DNA of 64,000 bases, from NCBI RefSeq assembly GCF_000471905.2, contig NW_006499973.1, positions 3,453,947 to 3,517,946 of the forward strand, read 5' to 3'. The DNA comes from Amborella trichopoda. Lineage: Eukaryota > Streptophyta > Magnoliopsida > Amborellales > Amborellaceae. The notes beneath the pieces are model-generated. The model saw only the letters and a program-made list of their open reading frames with translations, made no database searches and was not told where the DNA came from. Position numbers and translations under genes: made by a program. Position 1 is the first letter of the stretch. Every line of letters begins with the position of its first letter. Shown here piece by piece: positions 32,206 through 44,800 of this stretch.

Positions 32206-33812
32206 ACATGACTATCAGGTATCGTCCGATAGGGTGAGGACTTAAAATACTGATCCCTACGAAATAGTCCACGGGAGGGTGAGGACTTTGATAGGATCCC
32301 TCAAAAGTATCTTCTCCCCCTAATGTCTCCACGGATGGACCTGCACATTGCATCCAAACGTCTGAGCATCCTAGTTACAACATTGGATGGATATCTCCTC
32401 GGCATTCAGTGGTCCTGTGGCTAGGAAGAAAAAAGTAATAAAGCTAAGGAAAATTTCCAAATGTTGCTCTTCTCGAGACAACATTCGATGGGGCAAGCTG
32501 TTTGAACACATTTTTCAGTACCTGGGGTCCTCGATGCGGAATAAAGAGGAGCCGGTCAATAAAGCCCTAATTTACAGTGGAATTTTTTACAGTCTCAGAA
32601 TTTCCCCGGAACAAGTGGAAATATTCCTAAGAAATTCAAAAGGCCACTTGCCAAGTTTTGTCGCATTTCGATATGTCTAAGGCAGTGTAGACAAAGAAAA
32701 AATTTAAAAAAAATCAGCCTTTAACACCTTGAAATAGACCCCATAATTAGAACTCTATTTTTGGTGTGTCAAATGGCTGTGAGACTATAGTCATTCGATC
32801 CAACAAGGTCGAAAACCATAGGGGTCAAGTTTCGGCTCAAACAGACACTTCAAGATAAAGTTATGGATAAAAGACTGAAAATGGCTAGGTCACACACTAT
32901 TCCCGTGCGCTCTCCTTGCACCAAATCACCTCTAATGGTGACTGATTTCACAGTTTTTGGTGGTGACTTTTGGGAGCCATATCTCCCTCTTTTTGAGTCA
33001 GATCGCGCTCAAATTTTGTGAGTATGTTCGTCTCGTCAAGACGAGCATTTCGATATTTGGCACACCTTGTGACGATGCCCAACCAGGGTGAAAATCTAGA
33101 GAGAAGTTGATGATTTGTGGGAAAAGTTGCAGAAAATTCAGCAGCGACATGTCTCGCTCTAGCGGCTATATCACGATGCTCGCATGTCGGATCGATGCGA
33201 AACCAGTTCCATCGCATGGGTAAGGTCTAAGGCTACATCTATGCTGAACTCTGCATGTGATAACGGTCGGATTTCATGCACAAAGCTGATAAAGTTGTTG
33301 TAAATTCCAGCCACCGAAATTCAGATTCCTGTTAAAACCCAAAGATCGTAAAATCTTCGTCCAGGCACGAAATCAACCTGCGTTTGTTGCAACGCGATCA
33401 TGACGGCATGCTCAGTGCAATACAATGAATAGATCACAAAACAATGTCAAGAGATGAGAACACCATCGATCTAAAGTTTTCAAGATTCATCTAAATTTCG
33501 AATCGTATGACTGTGGCCTAAAAATGCCATCAGTGGCTCGAAGTTGGCATCAAAATTATCGTCATGTGGAGCCCAACAAGAAAGCAATCATCTTTCGGTC
33601 AAATGAACATCGGAGCAACCTCAAATCCTCCATGGAAGATCACACACGTTCTAGGGCAGCGGCATGGATTATTTTGAAATTCCATGTATTGTTGGGCAGG
33701 GGCAAAACTATCATTTTTCACCCTATTTTTAGATTTTTTTAAATTTAAATAAACTGTAATTATCATCAATTAGGCTAGCTTTTAGGCATCCACTCGTGTT
33801 TCGACCCAATTC

Positions 33813-33820
33813 TATAAATA
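33813..33820 (+). promoter_or_regulatory. TATA box of unit U2
   Basis: TATAAATA in the context CATCCACTCGTGTTTCGACC then CAATTCTATAAATACATG, homologous to U1, U3 and U4. Confidence 0.6.
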
Positions 33821-34239
33821 CATGCTAAACCTAATTGTAAAAGGGTTCCACGCTGATGAATAAAATTTGAGAGTTTTACATTGAGATTGTGGGTACGTCC
33901 ACGAGCGAGAGTGAGGAGAGAGAAGAAAAAATCTGATATCCCTTGATGAAGGTAACTTTCTCTCTCCTCCTCTCTTCTCTCTTTCCCACTCCTCTTTTCT
34001 CTCTCATTCTCTCCTCCTCTCTTTTCTTTCTTTCTCTCTCCTCCTCTCTTATCTTTCTTTCTCTGTTCCTCTTCTCTCTCTAACTTTTCATTTTTCTCTC
34101 CTCCTCAGTCATGCGCAGCGGTACCCATCACCGCCCATGACATTTTATTTCCTTTCTTGTCTCCTCGGATGTGAACTGTGAGCCAGGCCAAAACCCGAGT
34201 GGCGGGCCAGGTCTCTATTCGGGTCTTTCCCCCTCTTGT

Positions 34240-34874
34240 CATGGACGATGGAGTCCCATTGCCGTCCGTGTTCTCTCTTGTATGTCATTGACAATGGAAG
34301 TCTATTACCTTCCATGTTCCTCTATTTCTTCTCTTGCCTGTCATGGACGATGGAAGCTCATCGCTGTCCATGTTTTCTCTCTCCTCTTGCCTTTGTCATG
34401 GATGGCGAAAGCTCATCGTCGTCCATGTTTCTCTCTCTTCTCCCTCCTTTGTCATGGAAAGCGGAAGCCCATCGCTGTCCATGTTTTTCTCTCTCTTCTC
34501 TTTTCCATGTCATGGACGGTGGAATCCCATCATCGTCCATGTCTCTCTTCTTTCTCTCTCTCCCATGTCATGGACAGTAGAAGCCCATCACCGTCCATGC
34601 TTCCGTTTCTCTTCTATTTCTCCTATCATGGACGATGGAAGCCCATCGCTGTCCATGTTTCTCTTTTTCTCTCCTGCCATAGATGGTGGATGCCCATCTC
34701 TGTCTATGTTTTCTCTCTCCTCTTCCCTTTGTCATGGACAACAGAAACCCATCGCTGTCCTTGTTTCTCCCTCTTCTATCTCTCTTGTCATGGATGGCAG
34801 AAGCCCATCGCTATCATGTTTCTTTCTCTTCGTTCTCTCTTACCATGGACGGTGTAAGCCCATCGTCGTCCATG
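34240..34874 (+). repeat. Twelve-unit hairpin/pyrimidine array in U2
   Basis: About twelve units of 45-60 bp. Each has CATGGACGATGGAAGCCC followed by ATCGCTGTCCATG, then a CT tract. The outer stem is CATGGAC/GTCCATG, the inner stem GATGG/CCATC with a 3-nt bulge. In the unit at about 34678 both sides changed together (CATAGA/TCTATG). Frames through it give repeated CHGRWKPIAVHV-type peptides with no domain; I treat them as chance. Confidence 0.85.
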
Positions 34875-35419
34875 TTTTCCTTCTCCTTCTCTCTCTTCTT
34901 TCTCACTCTGTCTTTCTCTCTTCCCTCTTCATTCTCTCTTCTTCTTTCTTTCTACCCCTTCTTCCCACCCCCTTTTCTTTCTTCTTTCTTTCTCTCTCTT
35001 CTTTCCCTCTCTTTCTTTTCTCTCTTCTTTCTTCTTCCTCCCTAGTTGGACCAAGGGAAGTTAAGAGTAGCACTGCTATGGTAGTCTTGTTGTTTAGCAG
35101 TAATGCCGCCGAGCTGGTCTGAGTTATCGTGCTCATCTTACTACTACGTCAGGTTAGCCATCGTGTCAGACTAGTCACTATTGGTTTTGTCGTCTAGTAG
35201 CATTGCCACTTTGCCAGTCTGAGTTATCGTGCCTGCCTTGCTACCACATCGGGTCAATCACCTACTGGTCTTGCCACTGTGTTAGTCTAGTTGCTTGGTC
35301 AAATTTTCCTTTCACCTTTCTTCTGTTCTATCTCTTTCTTTTACCTTTCCTCACCCCAATCTCTATTATCTTATTCTTCCCTTCTTCTTTTCGATGTGCA
35401 CACTTGTGTACATTTTCCT

Positions 35420-35452
35420 TAAGACGAGGTGGGGTCCCTTGGCCCACTTATC
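35420..35452 (+). other. 3' end hairpin of U2
   Basis: AAGACGAGGTGGGG...GGCCCACTTATCTA, a partly decayed form of the hairpin in U1, U3 and U4. Confidence 0.45.
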
Positions 35453-36968
35453 TAGTAAAATTAATCATATGTGTGTGATTGCATAAACATGAGAGTACAA
35501 GTCAAGGGAAGCGATTTAGAACAAATTGTAGGACTGGGGGGCTTTCTTCGTGATCTAAGAGGGCGCCCACGTGAGCCAGCTTGAGTAAGTTCCAGAATCA
35601 GGTGAGGTGTGTTCCGCCTTACACCAAATTCCTTTCTCACCGGTTGGTGTACCTGCCCCTGTTCTTTAACAAGGTTCTCGAGAGGGAGATCTCAAGTCCC
35701 CGTGTTGGAAGACATTTTCATCATCATGGGTCCCCCGGTCAATAAAGCCTAACAAATAGTGGAAATTTCGACAATATCAGAATAGCCTCAAAACTGCTTA
35801 AGATCTTCATAAGAACTCTCAGAATCTCTTGCCAAGTTTCGTTGCATTCTGACATGTCTAGTGCAGTGCAGACTGATAAACAATTTTGGCAGAATCAACC
35901 TCTAGCACCTTGGAACTAGACTATATTTTCGGTGTCTCAATTTGCTATGGGACCACCGTTATTGGATCTGACACGGCTGAAAACTCCCAAGGGTCAAATT
36001 TCAGCTTAAACAGACATTCCAAGAAGAATTTATAGGTGAAAGGGTGAAACAGGAGGAGCCACACACTATTCCCGTGCGGCCACTCTGCAACTCAACTCCA
36101 TTAAAGGGGCAGTCACAAATAGTGACTTTTGATGCCCATATCTCACCCTTCTCTAGTCGAATCATTTCCAAATTTCGTGAGCATGTTCGCCTCGTCAAGA
36201 CGAGCATTTTGATATGTGGCACGCCCTGTACTGACACCTAAGCGTAAAGAAAAGCAAGAGAGAGGTTGCTGATCCTTGAAGAAAGTGCAAGAAAACCAGC
36301 AACACCGCACCTCGCTTGAGCTGCCAAATCACGCTGCTCACAAGCCCGATCGATACAAGACCAATTCCATCGCGTTCGTAAGGTCTCAGGCTATCTTTGG
36401 CCTGAACCTCATACATGATGAATGACCGAATTTTGCACACAAAGCCGATGAAGTGACGACCAATACCGGCACCGGAATTCTAGATTCCGGCAAAAACTCC
36501 AAAGTTGCAAAACCTTCGTCTGGACATGGAATCAAGCTGCGTTTGTTGCCATACGATTGTGACGGCATGATAAGTGTGATCATGTGAAGAAATCACAGAA
36601 AACATCAAGGAACGACCACACTATCGATCCGATGTTTCAAGATCCATTCAAATTTCAAATCGCATGATTGTGGCCTAAAAACACGATCCATGGCTTAAAG
36701 TTGGTATCAAATCGATTGCCATGTCGAGCCCTAGAATAAAACAATCATCTTTCGATTAACCGGGTATCAGAACAACCCCGGATCATCCATGAAAATCATG
36801 CACGTTTTAGGGCAGCACAGAGACTGTTTTGGAATTCCACAAATTGTTAGGAAGGGGCAAATTTGTCATTTTACACCTCATTTTCTAATTTTTTTTAATT
36901 CAGTTAAATCTTAATTTTCAGCAATTAAGGTTAATTTTGATCATTCCACCCATGTTTGGGCACAATTC

Positions 36969-36976
36969 TTTATATA
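36969..36976 (+). promoter_or_regulatory. TATA box of unit U3
   Basis: CTTTATATACC after CACCCATGTTTGGGCACAAT; followed about 75 bp later by TTAATAAGATTTCTC, also seen in U4 as TTAATAAAATTTCTC. Confidence 0.6.
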
Positions 36977-37189
36977 CCATATACAATCATTGTACTCAAA
37001 GGCTGAAAGCCTTCATAAAAGCGAGAGGTTTTGCTTAATAAGATTTCTCTTTCTTCTCATTGTTGGGTCACATTTGGAGAGAGAGAGAAAGGATAGAGAA
37101 AATTTTGGATGGATACCCTTAGGTTCAAGGTAAATATTCTCCTCTTATTTTCTTTCTTCTTCTTCTTTGTCTGAGCCTCCCTTAGAGGC

Positions 37190-37218
37190 CATGCACGGCA
37201 GTGGCAGTGCCATGCATG
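37190..37218 (+). repeat. Hairpin in the CT-rich zone of U3
   Basis: CATGCAcGGCA and TGCCaTGCATG form a 10-bp stem with one mismatch around GTGGCAG. Confidence 0.7.
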
Positions 37219-37885
37219 CTTCTTTCTTTTCTTTTTTCCTCCTTTATGTGGTTCCACAGATCGTGCATGGCAATGGCAGTGAAGCCTGTAGATGATGCTA
37301 CTCATTGCCGTCCTCAGAGAGGTCCTCGACGTCTCAGTGAAGAGCACAGACGACAACTTATTGCCTCCCGCAGGGGTCTCCTCCCCTATTGCACGCCTAT
37401 CGCAGACACCTACCACCGTCCTCGAGCTTCCTTTGCGAGCTCGGTGCCTATCGCCGTTCACGAGCTTCCTTCGCGCGTTCGATGCCTATCGCCGTCCAGA
37501 GGTTCCTCTTGCATCCCATGCCTATCGTCACGTGCGTTGCAAGGAACTGTCGTCGTAAGCTTCACAAATGGCTACCACCACGCTTCACAAGAGGCTATCG
37601 TTGGCCGGGCATGGGTGTGATGCCTTCTTGAGTTGCCAGCGGTAATGCTAAGCGCCACCCATAGTTCACTGGTCACCCTCTAGTCGTGAGCAGTAGTGTC
37701 TAACGCTGTGCGAGGGCGGTGACGCTGCTACTCCACGGTTGTGGGTGGCAACTCTTAGCGCAGTCGAGACCCCATCTCTTTTCTATCTCGTGTCTTCTCC
37801 TTATTCTTTTCTCCTCTTATTCAAACCCTCTTCTCTTCATTGCCCTAACTTCTCACATTCTTAGCCACACGAATGTGCATGGCCT

Positions 37886-37920
37886 TAAGACAAGGGTGGG
37901 TCTTTTAGCCCACTTGTCTT
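37886..37920 (+). other. 3' end hairpin of U3
   Basis: AAGACAAG pairs perfectly with CTTGTCTT, and GGTGGG with the inner GCCCA. In U1 and U4 the right arm is CTTGCCTT. This is the best-formed copy. Confidence 0.65.
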
Positions 37921-38275
37921 GCAAATTAGCCATAGTAGTGTTATACAGAAAACAAGGAGATTGCAGGTCAAGGGAGGTGATTCCGAACCAGCTGAAGCAG
38001 CTGGAAGGCTTTTCGACGTGATCTAAGAGGGCACCCACACGAGTCAACCCGAGTAAGTCACGGACCCAGGTGAGGTTGGTCTCCACCTCACATCCAAAAT
38101 TCTTCTCTCACTAATTGGACACCTGCCCTTGTTCCTAAACAAGGTTCCCAAGAGTGCGATCTCAGGTATCGGGTCTCCCAAACCCGAGACACGTGTCACC
38201 TGATCACCTAGAACCGGGGAGGTGAGTTCGAGGCACCTAACCTGCTCGGTGAATCCACTGAGACTTATTACCACT

Positions 38276-40087
38276 TTGTCGTTGCATTCTTATTTGATCA
38301 ATATCATCTTTTACTTTCTGCATTACATTCTAGGGCATCTGGGTTTTTCAACCCTTTCATCCGAGTCAGGGACTTTCTTATCCCCGCACTCGTGAGTGTC
38401 CCAGGGAAGCGAACTACTCTAGCTTCCTTCCCTACACTCCTTCTGAGTCAGGACTCACAGACTAGCTCCCAGGTTCTTTCCTGAGGTGGTGCGAGAAGGG
38501 ACGTATAGGTCCCTGACTGTTTGCTTGCTCGCCCTGGTGGATCCTCTACCAAGGCTCCTTGCATTGGTAGCACAACTGCTACCACACATAGCATGCACCC
38601 TGCTACTGGCAAGTCCCTTGCTGGTTATATTGTTGAGGTACAACGGAAGGCTGCCCCAACCACTTTTACGAGAGGCAAGAAGGTTGTCGTCGCTCTTGAG
38701 GTTCGTCGTAAGGCAATCCCCCATACTCCTTCACCACGCCGAACCTTCATACCTAGAGGCTCGGTACATAGAGGCAGAGACCCTGTAGCCTCCACCTCTT
38801 GCACACACCTAAAGGCTCATGGTCCAACTATTCGAGCCACACCTCGGGGTAACTTTCATGCTTCCATGAGCTCTTGTCCTGGGCTAGGCCTTCTCGAGAC
38901 GAACCTTGCATTCGCCATCCATTTGCATCTCACAGCTCGGGGCATCCCAAATTTTGGGTCAGCTCGAGCACACAAGGGTTGACCGCTCTGTCGTCCCTCT
39001 TAGCATACACAGCTTCATCCTGTGAGCGACAGACTCCCACCCGGTTCCTCACCGACACAAGCTCGTGGGTCTCGACCTCTTAAGGTCGAACCAGCTAACT
39101 GAGGTAAGCAGACCCCCAAGTCACCCAGACGGCTAACATTAAAGGTGCACACACACCAACTTTGCAGGTTCCTCCCCGATCCCGAATCAGGTGGAGTCAT
39201 GAACCAGCTCCTTCTTTTGTCGCTCTTCCTTCACCAGGCAAGCACCTCAAGCCCTGGTACTCAAAGGTTTTCCCTAAGAGTACCATCTTGAGCCAGCCGC
39301 CTCAGGTCAGGCATTCACTCTGGCCTCACAAGGGGGTTAAGGGCAACATCCTGATGTCAGACAGAAGCCTCCAGCCTCCAAGGCAGAAACCCAAGCTGCC
39401 CTCTGTCCGTGGACCCCACTCTCTTATCTAATTGATAGACACAACCCTCACATGCTCAAGAAAAGAGGGGCAGTCTAAATCTCAGGCCCCGTTCTAGGGT
39501 GAGGTCCACAACAGCCTCAGGATTAAGCAGAAGAGAGACCTGTAGATCTTGATTAGAGAAGCCTGTAAGGCAGTTGAGGTCACCACCCTTGGTGACCTCC
39601 TGCCTCGTAACCCCTTTTTCCTTCTTCAAACTCTAGAACCTAAGCAGGTCCAAGAATATTGCTCGGTGATCACTACCCTAAAGCCACGGTCCCAATACCG
39701 TCGAGAACTAGTCGTCATGCGATCAACATACAAGGCTCGAGTCCAATCGGGGCATGCTGAGCCCCTGCAGATTGACCTGCCTAGTACGACTCGCCAACCT
39801 CTGGTTCGAACTCTCGCTCCAACAATCGGGGCAACCAGCACAAGGTGGTGATCAATGTGGCTGTCACCGTGATTGACACTAAGATCACTGCTCCTCAAAC
39901 CATGGACCTCTCTAAGGCACAAACGTCTCAAGCCGGGGGACAAGCAGCAGGACAATAATAAGGTCCCGCTTCCTTTAAACATTAATTGAAGCGACTATTG
40001 GATCCAACACCAAAACAAGGTGTATCCTTTTGACAAGGAGTGGGTTCCTGCACTACTTCGACTCTACTGAAGCAAAACATGATCTAG
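38276..40087 (+). pseudogene. Retroelement internal region, unassigned frames
   Basis: Follows the end of U3. Open stretches at 38521-38982 and 39549-39851 have coding-like composition rich in Pro, Ser, Thr and Arg, in different frames with stops between them. Context (after an LTR-like unit, before a zinc knuckle in the same orientation) suggests the N-terminal part of a gag-type polyprotein, but I recognise no domain and no primer binding site. Confidence 0.4.
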
Positions 40088-40948
40088 ATGCTAGAGGTCA
40101 ACATTGAGGAGCAAGCTGGACAAGAGACACATGAGAGGTATTGTTCCTATCACAGGAAAGTAGGCCACCCCACTCAGGACTGCTATAAGATCAATGACAC
40201 TATCGAAGCCCTTATTAACAAGGGTTAGAAAAAGCTTGTAGAGTTAAATAAAGAGTTTGGGTCAACTGAGGCTTCTCACATAGTTACAATCCAAGAGGGT
40301 GACGAGGCACCTGCTATCCTCCATGCACTATTCTCCATAATGCTCGCAGAAGGACTCGTCACGCCCAAGCCGACAAGGCAGCCCAAGTTCCTGCCTTCGG
40401 GAACTGAGAACCTCTGGTGCGCGTATCACCTGATACGAGGCCATGACCTGAGCGAGTACACTAGCTTTCATGAGCTCTTGGCAAAGAAGATACAACAATG
40501 TCAGGAAGTCCATGGCAACCCGGGAGGACACCCTCAAGCCCCTCTTCTGCATGTGCAAGAAGACCTCCCAATGCAAGCCCAGGAAAGTATTAAGCAAGAC
40601 CCTCTGCAGGCCTTCTTTGAGGAAAATCTCCAACGGGGTCTTGTCACTCCCAGGCCCGTCAGGCAGCTTAAGCATCTTGTCTAGGGTATGAAAAACCTCT
40701 GGTGACCATATCACCAAGTATGGGGCCACGAGTTGAAAGAGTGCTCTGGGTTCGAAGCAATAGTCGTTGAGAAAGTCCAGAAAGGTCACATCGTTTGTGC
40801 CATTCTCCTAGAATGCTTCCAAGCCATCGCTCCCGTTCAAGAGGACGCCCCACTAGAGGCCCCTTATAAGCATGCACTGAACCCTTTAGAGCCCTCGACC
40901 TCTCAGCCATGGGAAGTCTACCATAGCGAAGTAGGCTCAAGTCCCTGA
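40088..40948 (+). pseudogene. gag-type frame with three zinc-knuckle repeats
   Basis: One reading frame with a few stops. It carries YCSYHRKVGHPTQDC (from 40139), WCAYHLIRGHDLSEY (from 40415) and a third with PYHQVWGHELKEC (from 40703). The pattern is C-x2-H-x4-H-x4-C, the plant gypsy Gag knuckle. The repeats are about 280 bp apart, and two share GLVTP-P-RQ, so they arose by duplication. The second lacks its last Cys (Tyr), the third its first Cys (TGA). The first is followed by IEALINKG, like the minus-strand Gag. Confidence 0.7.
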
Positions 40949-41873
40949 CGCACGAGGTAGTCACCAAGCTAGGGCTACTCACCTGCCCGATAGGGTAGTC
41001 CAAACCCTTCCTTAGGGATCTAAAAGGAGACGGGCACCATGGTCAGCTCACCGAAGGAACCACATCCCTCAGCCACCAGTTGAGGAAGAATTCCTTAGGC
41101 CCCTTCTTCCACTGCTAACCTTACAGGACTTCATCCTAGGAGCCACTCCCCTTATCCCGTCATCCGATTAGATGGATGTCCTGAGTCATCAACTACACGA
41201 GAGTCATCCAATATGGGTGACGACATTCAAAGAACTCCATAATGGTCAAAGCCGGGGCAAGACGTAAAATACCCCCTACACACGTCCAATTCTGACGACG
41301 ACGTAAAAGGCTGCTCAAAGCATTCGAACTCTTTTTCTCCTCCCTCCTCTCCAATTTCCCCAACAGGTGCAGCTCGTCAGTTCCCAAACTTCAACGCTCT
41401 AAACAGAGAGCTCGGAGGCACCAGCCTCAGCAGGTCGCAGCGAAAGCGCCTAAGAAAGATGCTGCCCTAGGAGACTGGATTCTTAGCAGTCGCCGATGCT
41501 CTGGCTACCCAAGCTAAGGCCTAACCCTCTTCAAGATCCTGTTCCAAAGAGGCCTCCCATATGGCACAGAGCTTGGAAGTATCATCCAGCATGAGGCAAA
41601 TGAGCCTAAGAGGGGGTGAGGAAGCAACTATTCCCCCATTCGAGGTCATTAGAGCCACGACAAGCTGCCATTAGATGAAGCAAGGAGTGGGCTATTCTTT
41701 TTCGTCTCAAATAATGAAAGGACGAAAACAATGAAATAGAAAAAGAAAGAAAAATAACAGACATGCCTTACATAGGAAGAGAAAGGAACTATTTCATTCA
41801 TTAAGGAAAATATTACATGCTTCTTCTTTTTAAATTAAGAAGAAAGGAAAAGAAAAAGAAAAAAAAGGCATCA
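40949..41873. other. Between the gag-type remnant and the PMD-like 3' end
   Basis: Plus-strand frames are broken. A purine run GAGGGGGTGAGG lies near 41609. On the minus strand this is the region after the PMD-like stop and could hold its 3' UTR. No protease, reverse transcriptase or integrase motif is seen. Confidence 0.45.
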
Positions 41874-44800
41874 TCAAAATCGATCAATTGCTTCATCGAT
41901 CTTCCCTCTGTATGTCGCAGCCGACGCCTTCGCCCACTCAATTTTGCTCTTCAACTCTGCCATCAGCCCCACCTCATGCTCCATCAAGGCAGTCGTACTC
42001 AAGGCCCAAACTATTATCAAGAAGCATTTGTCCTTTGCTTCCCAAGCCATAGTCTCCTTCTGCAGCTTCTCAAGCTTTTGCGTCAGCTCTGATATCTTCA
42101 CCCTTAGAGCTATCACCTTGCAGTGGTGGGCTATGGCCTCCTCAGTAAGGTCCGATCTCTGGGAGACTGCAGCATCCTTCTGCTGCAATTGGGTTTCTAC
42201 TAGTTCGCAGTAGCACAAAAGTGAGGACTCCAAAGGGGGTAACTGGGAACCCTCCAGCCACTGCGCAATTTCTTCTTCACACAAGGCCTTTGTTCTCCAC
42301 CCTTCTAGCTCATTTACGATGCTATTGAAGTAAGGGACAATTTATGGTACTTCCCTTGCAAGGGCAACCTGCTTCAACTGTTGGATTGCACCATTAAGTT
42401 CAACAGCCGCTGCACTCTCAAATGAAGCGTGTCCATCATTATGCCAGACAACCCACTCAAGCTAGGCCTAAGCGATGTTGCTGAGGCTGTTGCAACGGGA
42501 AGAGTATCAGTCTCCGCGACATAACTCAGAGGAATGATAACCATCTGAAATGCTGGCTCTTCCCGAGGGGCTGTGAAGCCCAAGCTCTCATCTTTTGTGG
42601 CCCTACCTTCAACCTGCTCAGCCCTCAGAATATCGACCTCCTCACTTGGCCTCTCAGCCTCACCATTAGTAGGCCTGGTCTCTCCAAGGCCAAACTCTTC
42701 TCCTTGCCCCTCGTTTTCTGGAGCAGTCACAATATGGTCCAAAGTGGCCTAATCAATTTCAGGACCAACTCCTTCTTCCTGCTTCCTCTCTTCTTGAACC
42801 GCCATCTCTTCCTTGGTAGGCTCGACACCTTCTTTTTCCTCGTCTTTCGCGGCGGCCATTTCAGCTACAGGATCACCCATGGGGCCCATCTCCTCTACAG
42901 CCAAAGGTACCGCCTCTGGGCCCTCCAAGCCTAATCCCTGAGGGTGTCCTGCCTCTGCATCCCTCGCAACCACATCACTTGAGGCAGCAACCTCTTGTTG
43001 TTTCGGCACTCCTTCAATTCTTGAGGCATCTGCCTCTTTTATGACCACGAGCTCTCTTGAAGTTTCCCCTGTCATGTCTGCACCCTCCTCCTCGGTAGGC
43101 ATAGAAACCTCCTGGGTGTCAGGGGCCTTCTCCACCTTGACTGCCCCATTAATCTCCATTGGGATTGGGCCCTCTTCCTCATCCAAGGATGTCACTTCCC
43201 GTTCTGAAGCAATTTCAAAAGGGGCAGTGGGATCTGAGGAAGCCTTGGGAGAGCCTGAGGAAGCCTCAGGAGAAAGAGAAGATGAATCCTCCAGAACAGA
43301 GGGTGAATCAGAAGCCACCGGAGATACGTAAGACTCCGAGGAAGCAACTGGAGAAGAGCCATTTGCCGGTTCTCGGACCAATTGATGCTTGGGCCCCCTT
43401 CGCTTTCGAAGCCCGACAATCATGCGCACGAGGGACGGTTGGGGCAACCACTTTCTCTTCTTCCCCTTTGCTTGAGAGGGTGCGACAGTTTCAAGAGCGC
43501 CCTTTTGAGAAGAGCCAGCGACGAGTTTGCTAAGATGGCCGCTCCCTGTCACCTCGTTCAAATCTTGGACCGGACGCTCTTCATATCCTGCAACCTTGCG
43601 ACCCTCTTTCCATTTGAAAACAGAAGAGAGATTGTAAAAAACGCTCTCTATCTCGTCTCCTTCCTCCAGCGAGAATTCTTCCCTTTCCAGGGGTGGCCGA
43701 CATCCCAATTCCCCGTGCTGGTGATTCACCACCAGAGTTCATGAGCTTTAGTCTCTCGCACTCTCCTTCCGAAATATGGCAGTACATACTTATTAACCTC
43801 TGTGAGCTCCAAGAACGTGCCTCAAACTGTGCAAATGGGCCTTGGGATCCAAGTCTCCCCGTGGGTTCCAACTAGTCCTTCTTCCAATGAGCTGCCTTGC
43901 TATGCCGCTTCTCAAGGAATATGGAGAATGGGCAACCTTGATCGAGCCCATGATGCCGAGCAAATCTATGAGGGAAATACCCCTCGAGTTTCACATTGTG
44001 GACAGTATGGTAGGGAAGAACCCCAACCCTGACACTTAGCATATACATCAGCTCCTTATGAGTAGCAAAAGCACTGTCCAGACTCTTGCCCAGCTCGTCA
44101 ACAAAGGCACAGTCTATGAGATTCCCCACCGTAAAGGCGGGCCCCCTCATGTTGAGGTGGTTTTTGTAGAACAAACTATGAGCGTGTTCGAGAGTATGGA
44201 AGATTGATTTCTGCCCGGCAATCCTCAACAAAAACAGGCATATCATTTCCTCTGATTCTCTAATTCAGAGGTAGGTGTCTGCGAAATAAGCCCCAAGCCA
44301 GCCATATATATAATGGACGGGGAAAGGCATCTTGAAGTCCCCTGGGAATAAGTTTCCATCCATTATGTCGTTCCCAACTTCTTCGCCTTGATAAACGTTT
44401 CCCCTAGACATGGCTCCTAGGCCGTAGTAAGAGGACTGGCTGTGCAAGAACATATTTTTGCCCCCTCACCATGTCACAGGCCACATAGAAAGTGTCTGGA
44501 CGGATAATTTCTGCTCCATCGAGGAGAGCAAACTTGCACAAGAAAAGTACCAAATAAGCAGTCAGGAAGATGTGCCCATTCTCCTTCCGCAGCTAAAAAA
44601 TAGGTGAGGCCTCCTTCCCTTTCCTCGGTGATGGACCGGCTTCATCATCACAGTCCCCATAGAAAAAGGCCACCCACTTGGTGAAATAGACGCATCCCTT
44701 CTTGATCTCAGACTAGAGCAATTGGTAAATTCCAAACAGCTCCTGAAGCCAAGCTGATGGGTTTTTCTTCCCGACCCGTTCACCTCAAAAAATGACCGAG

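Larger units (their letters stand above)
32206..35698 (+). mobile_element. LTR-like unit U2
   Basis: Carries the shared landmarks: TCTCCACGGATGGACCTGCA (32328), ACAACATTCGATGGGGCAAG (32480), a CATGTCTAAGGCAGTG match (32674), TATA at 33813, an expanded CT and hairpin array (34240-34874), end hairpin at 35420 and unit end near 35690. It stops abruptly at GTGTTGGAAGACATTTT, where U3 begins inside its own sequence, so U2 and U3 are joined at a truncation. Confidence 0.65.
35699..38275 (+). mobile_element. LTR-like unit U3, 5' truncated
   Basis: Starts within the unit at GTGTTGGAAGACATTTTCAT, so it lacks about the first 0.5 kb. It keeps CATGTCTAGTGCAGTGCAGA (35852), GAGCCACACACTATTCCCGT (36055), TATA (36969), a CT zone with a hairpin (37190), an end hairpin (37886) and the end GATCACCTAGAACC...GGCACCTAACC (38200-38243). 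Most similar to U4. Confidence 0.65.

Noticed and set aside
34240-34874. CRISPR-like array (palindromic repeats with spacers)
   Set aside because: The repeats diverge, the spacers are low-complexity CT, no cas genes, and the DNA is plant nuclear.
34171-35122. Several overlapping open frames of 110-260 codons
   Set aside because: They read through the hairpin/CT array; the peptides are the repeat translated (CHGRW...IAVHV), without a domain and in three frames at once.
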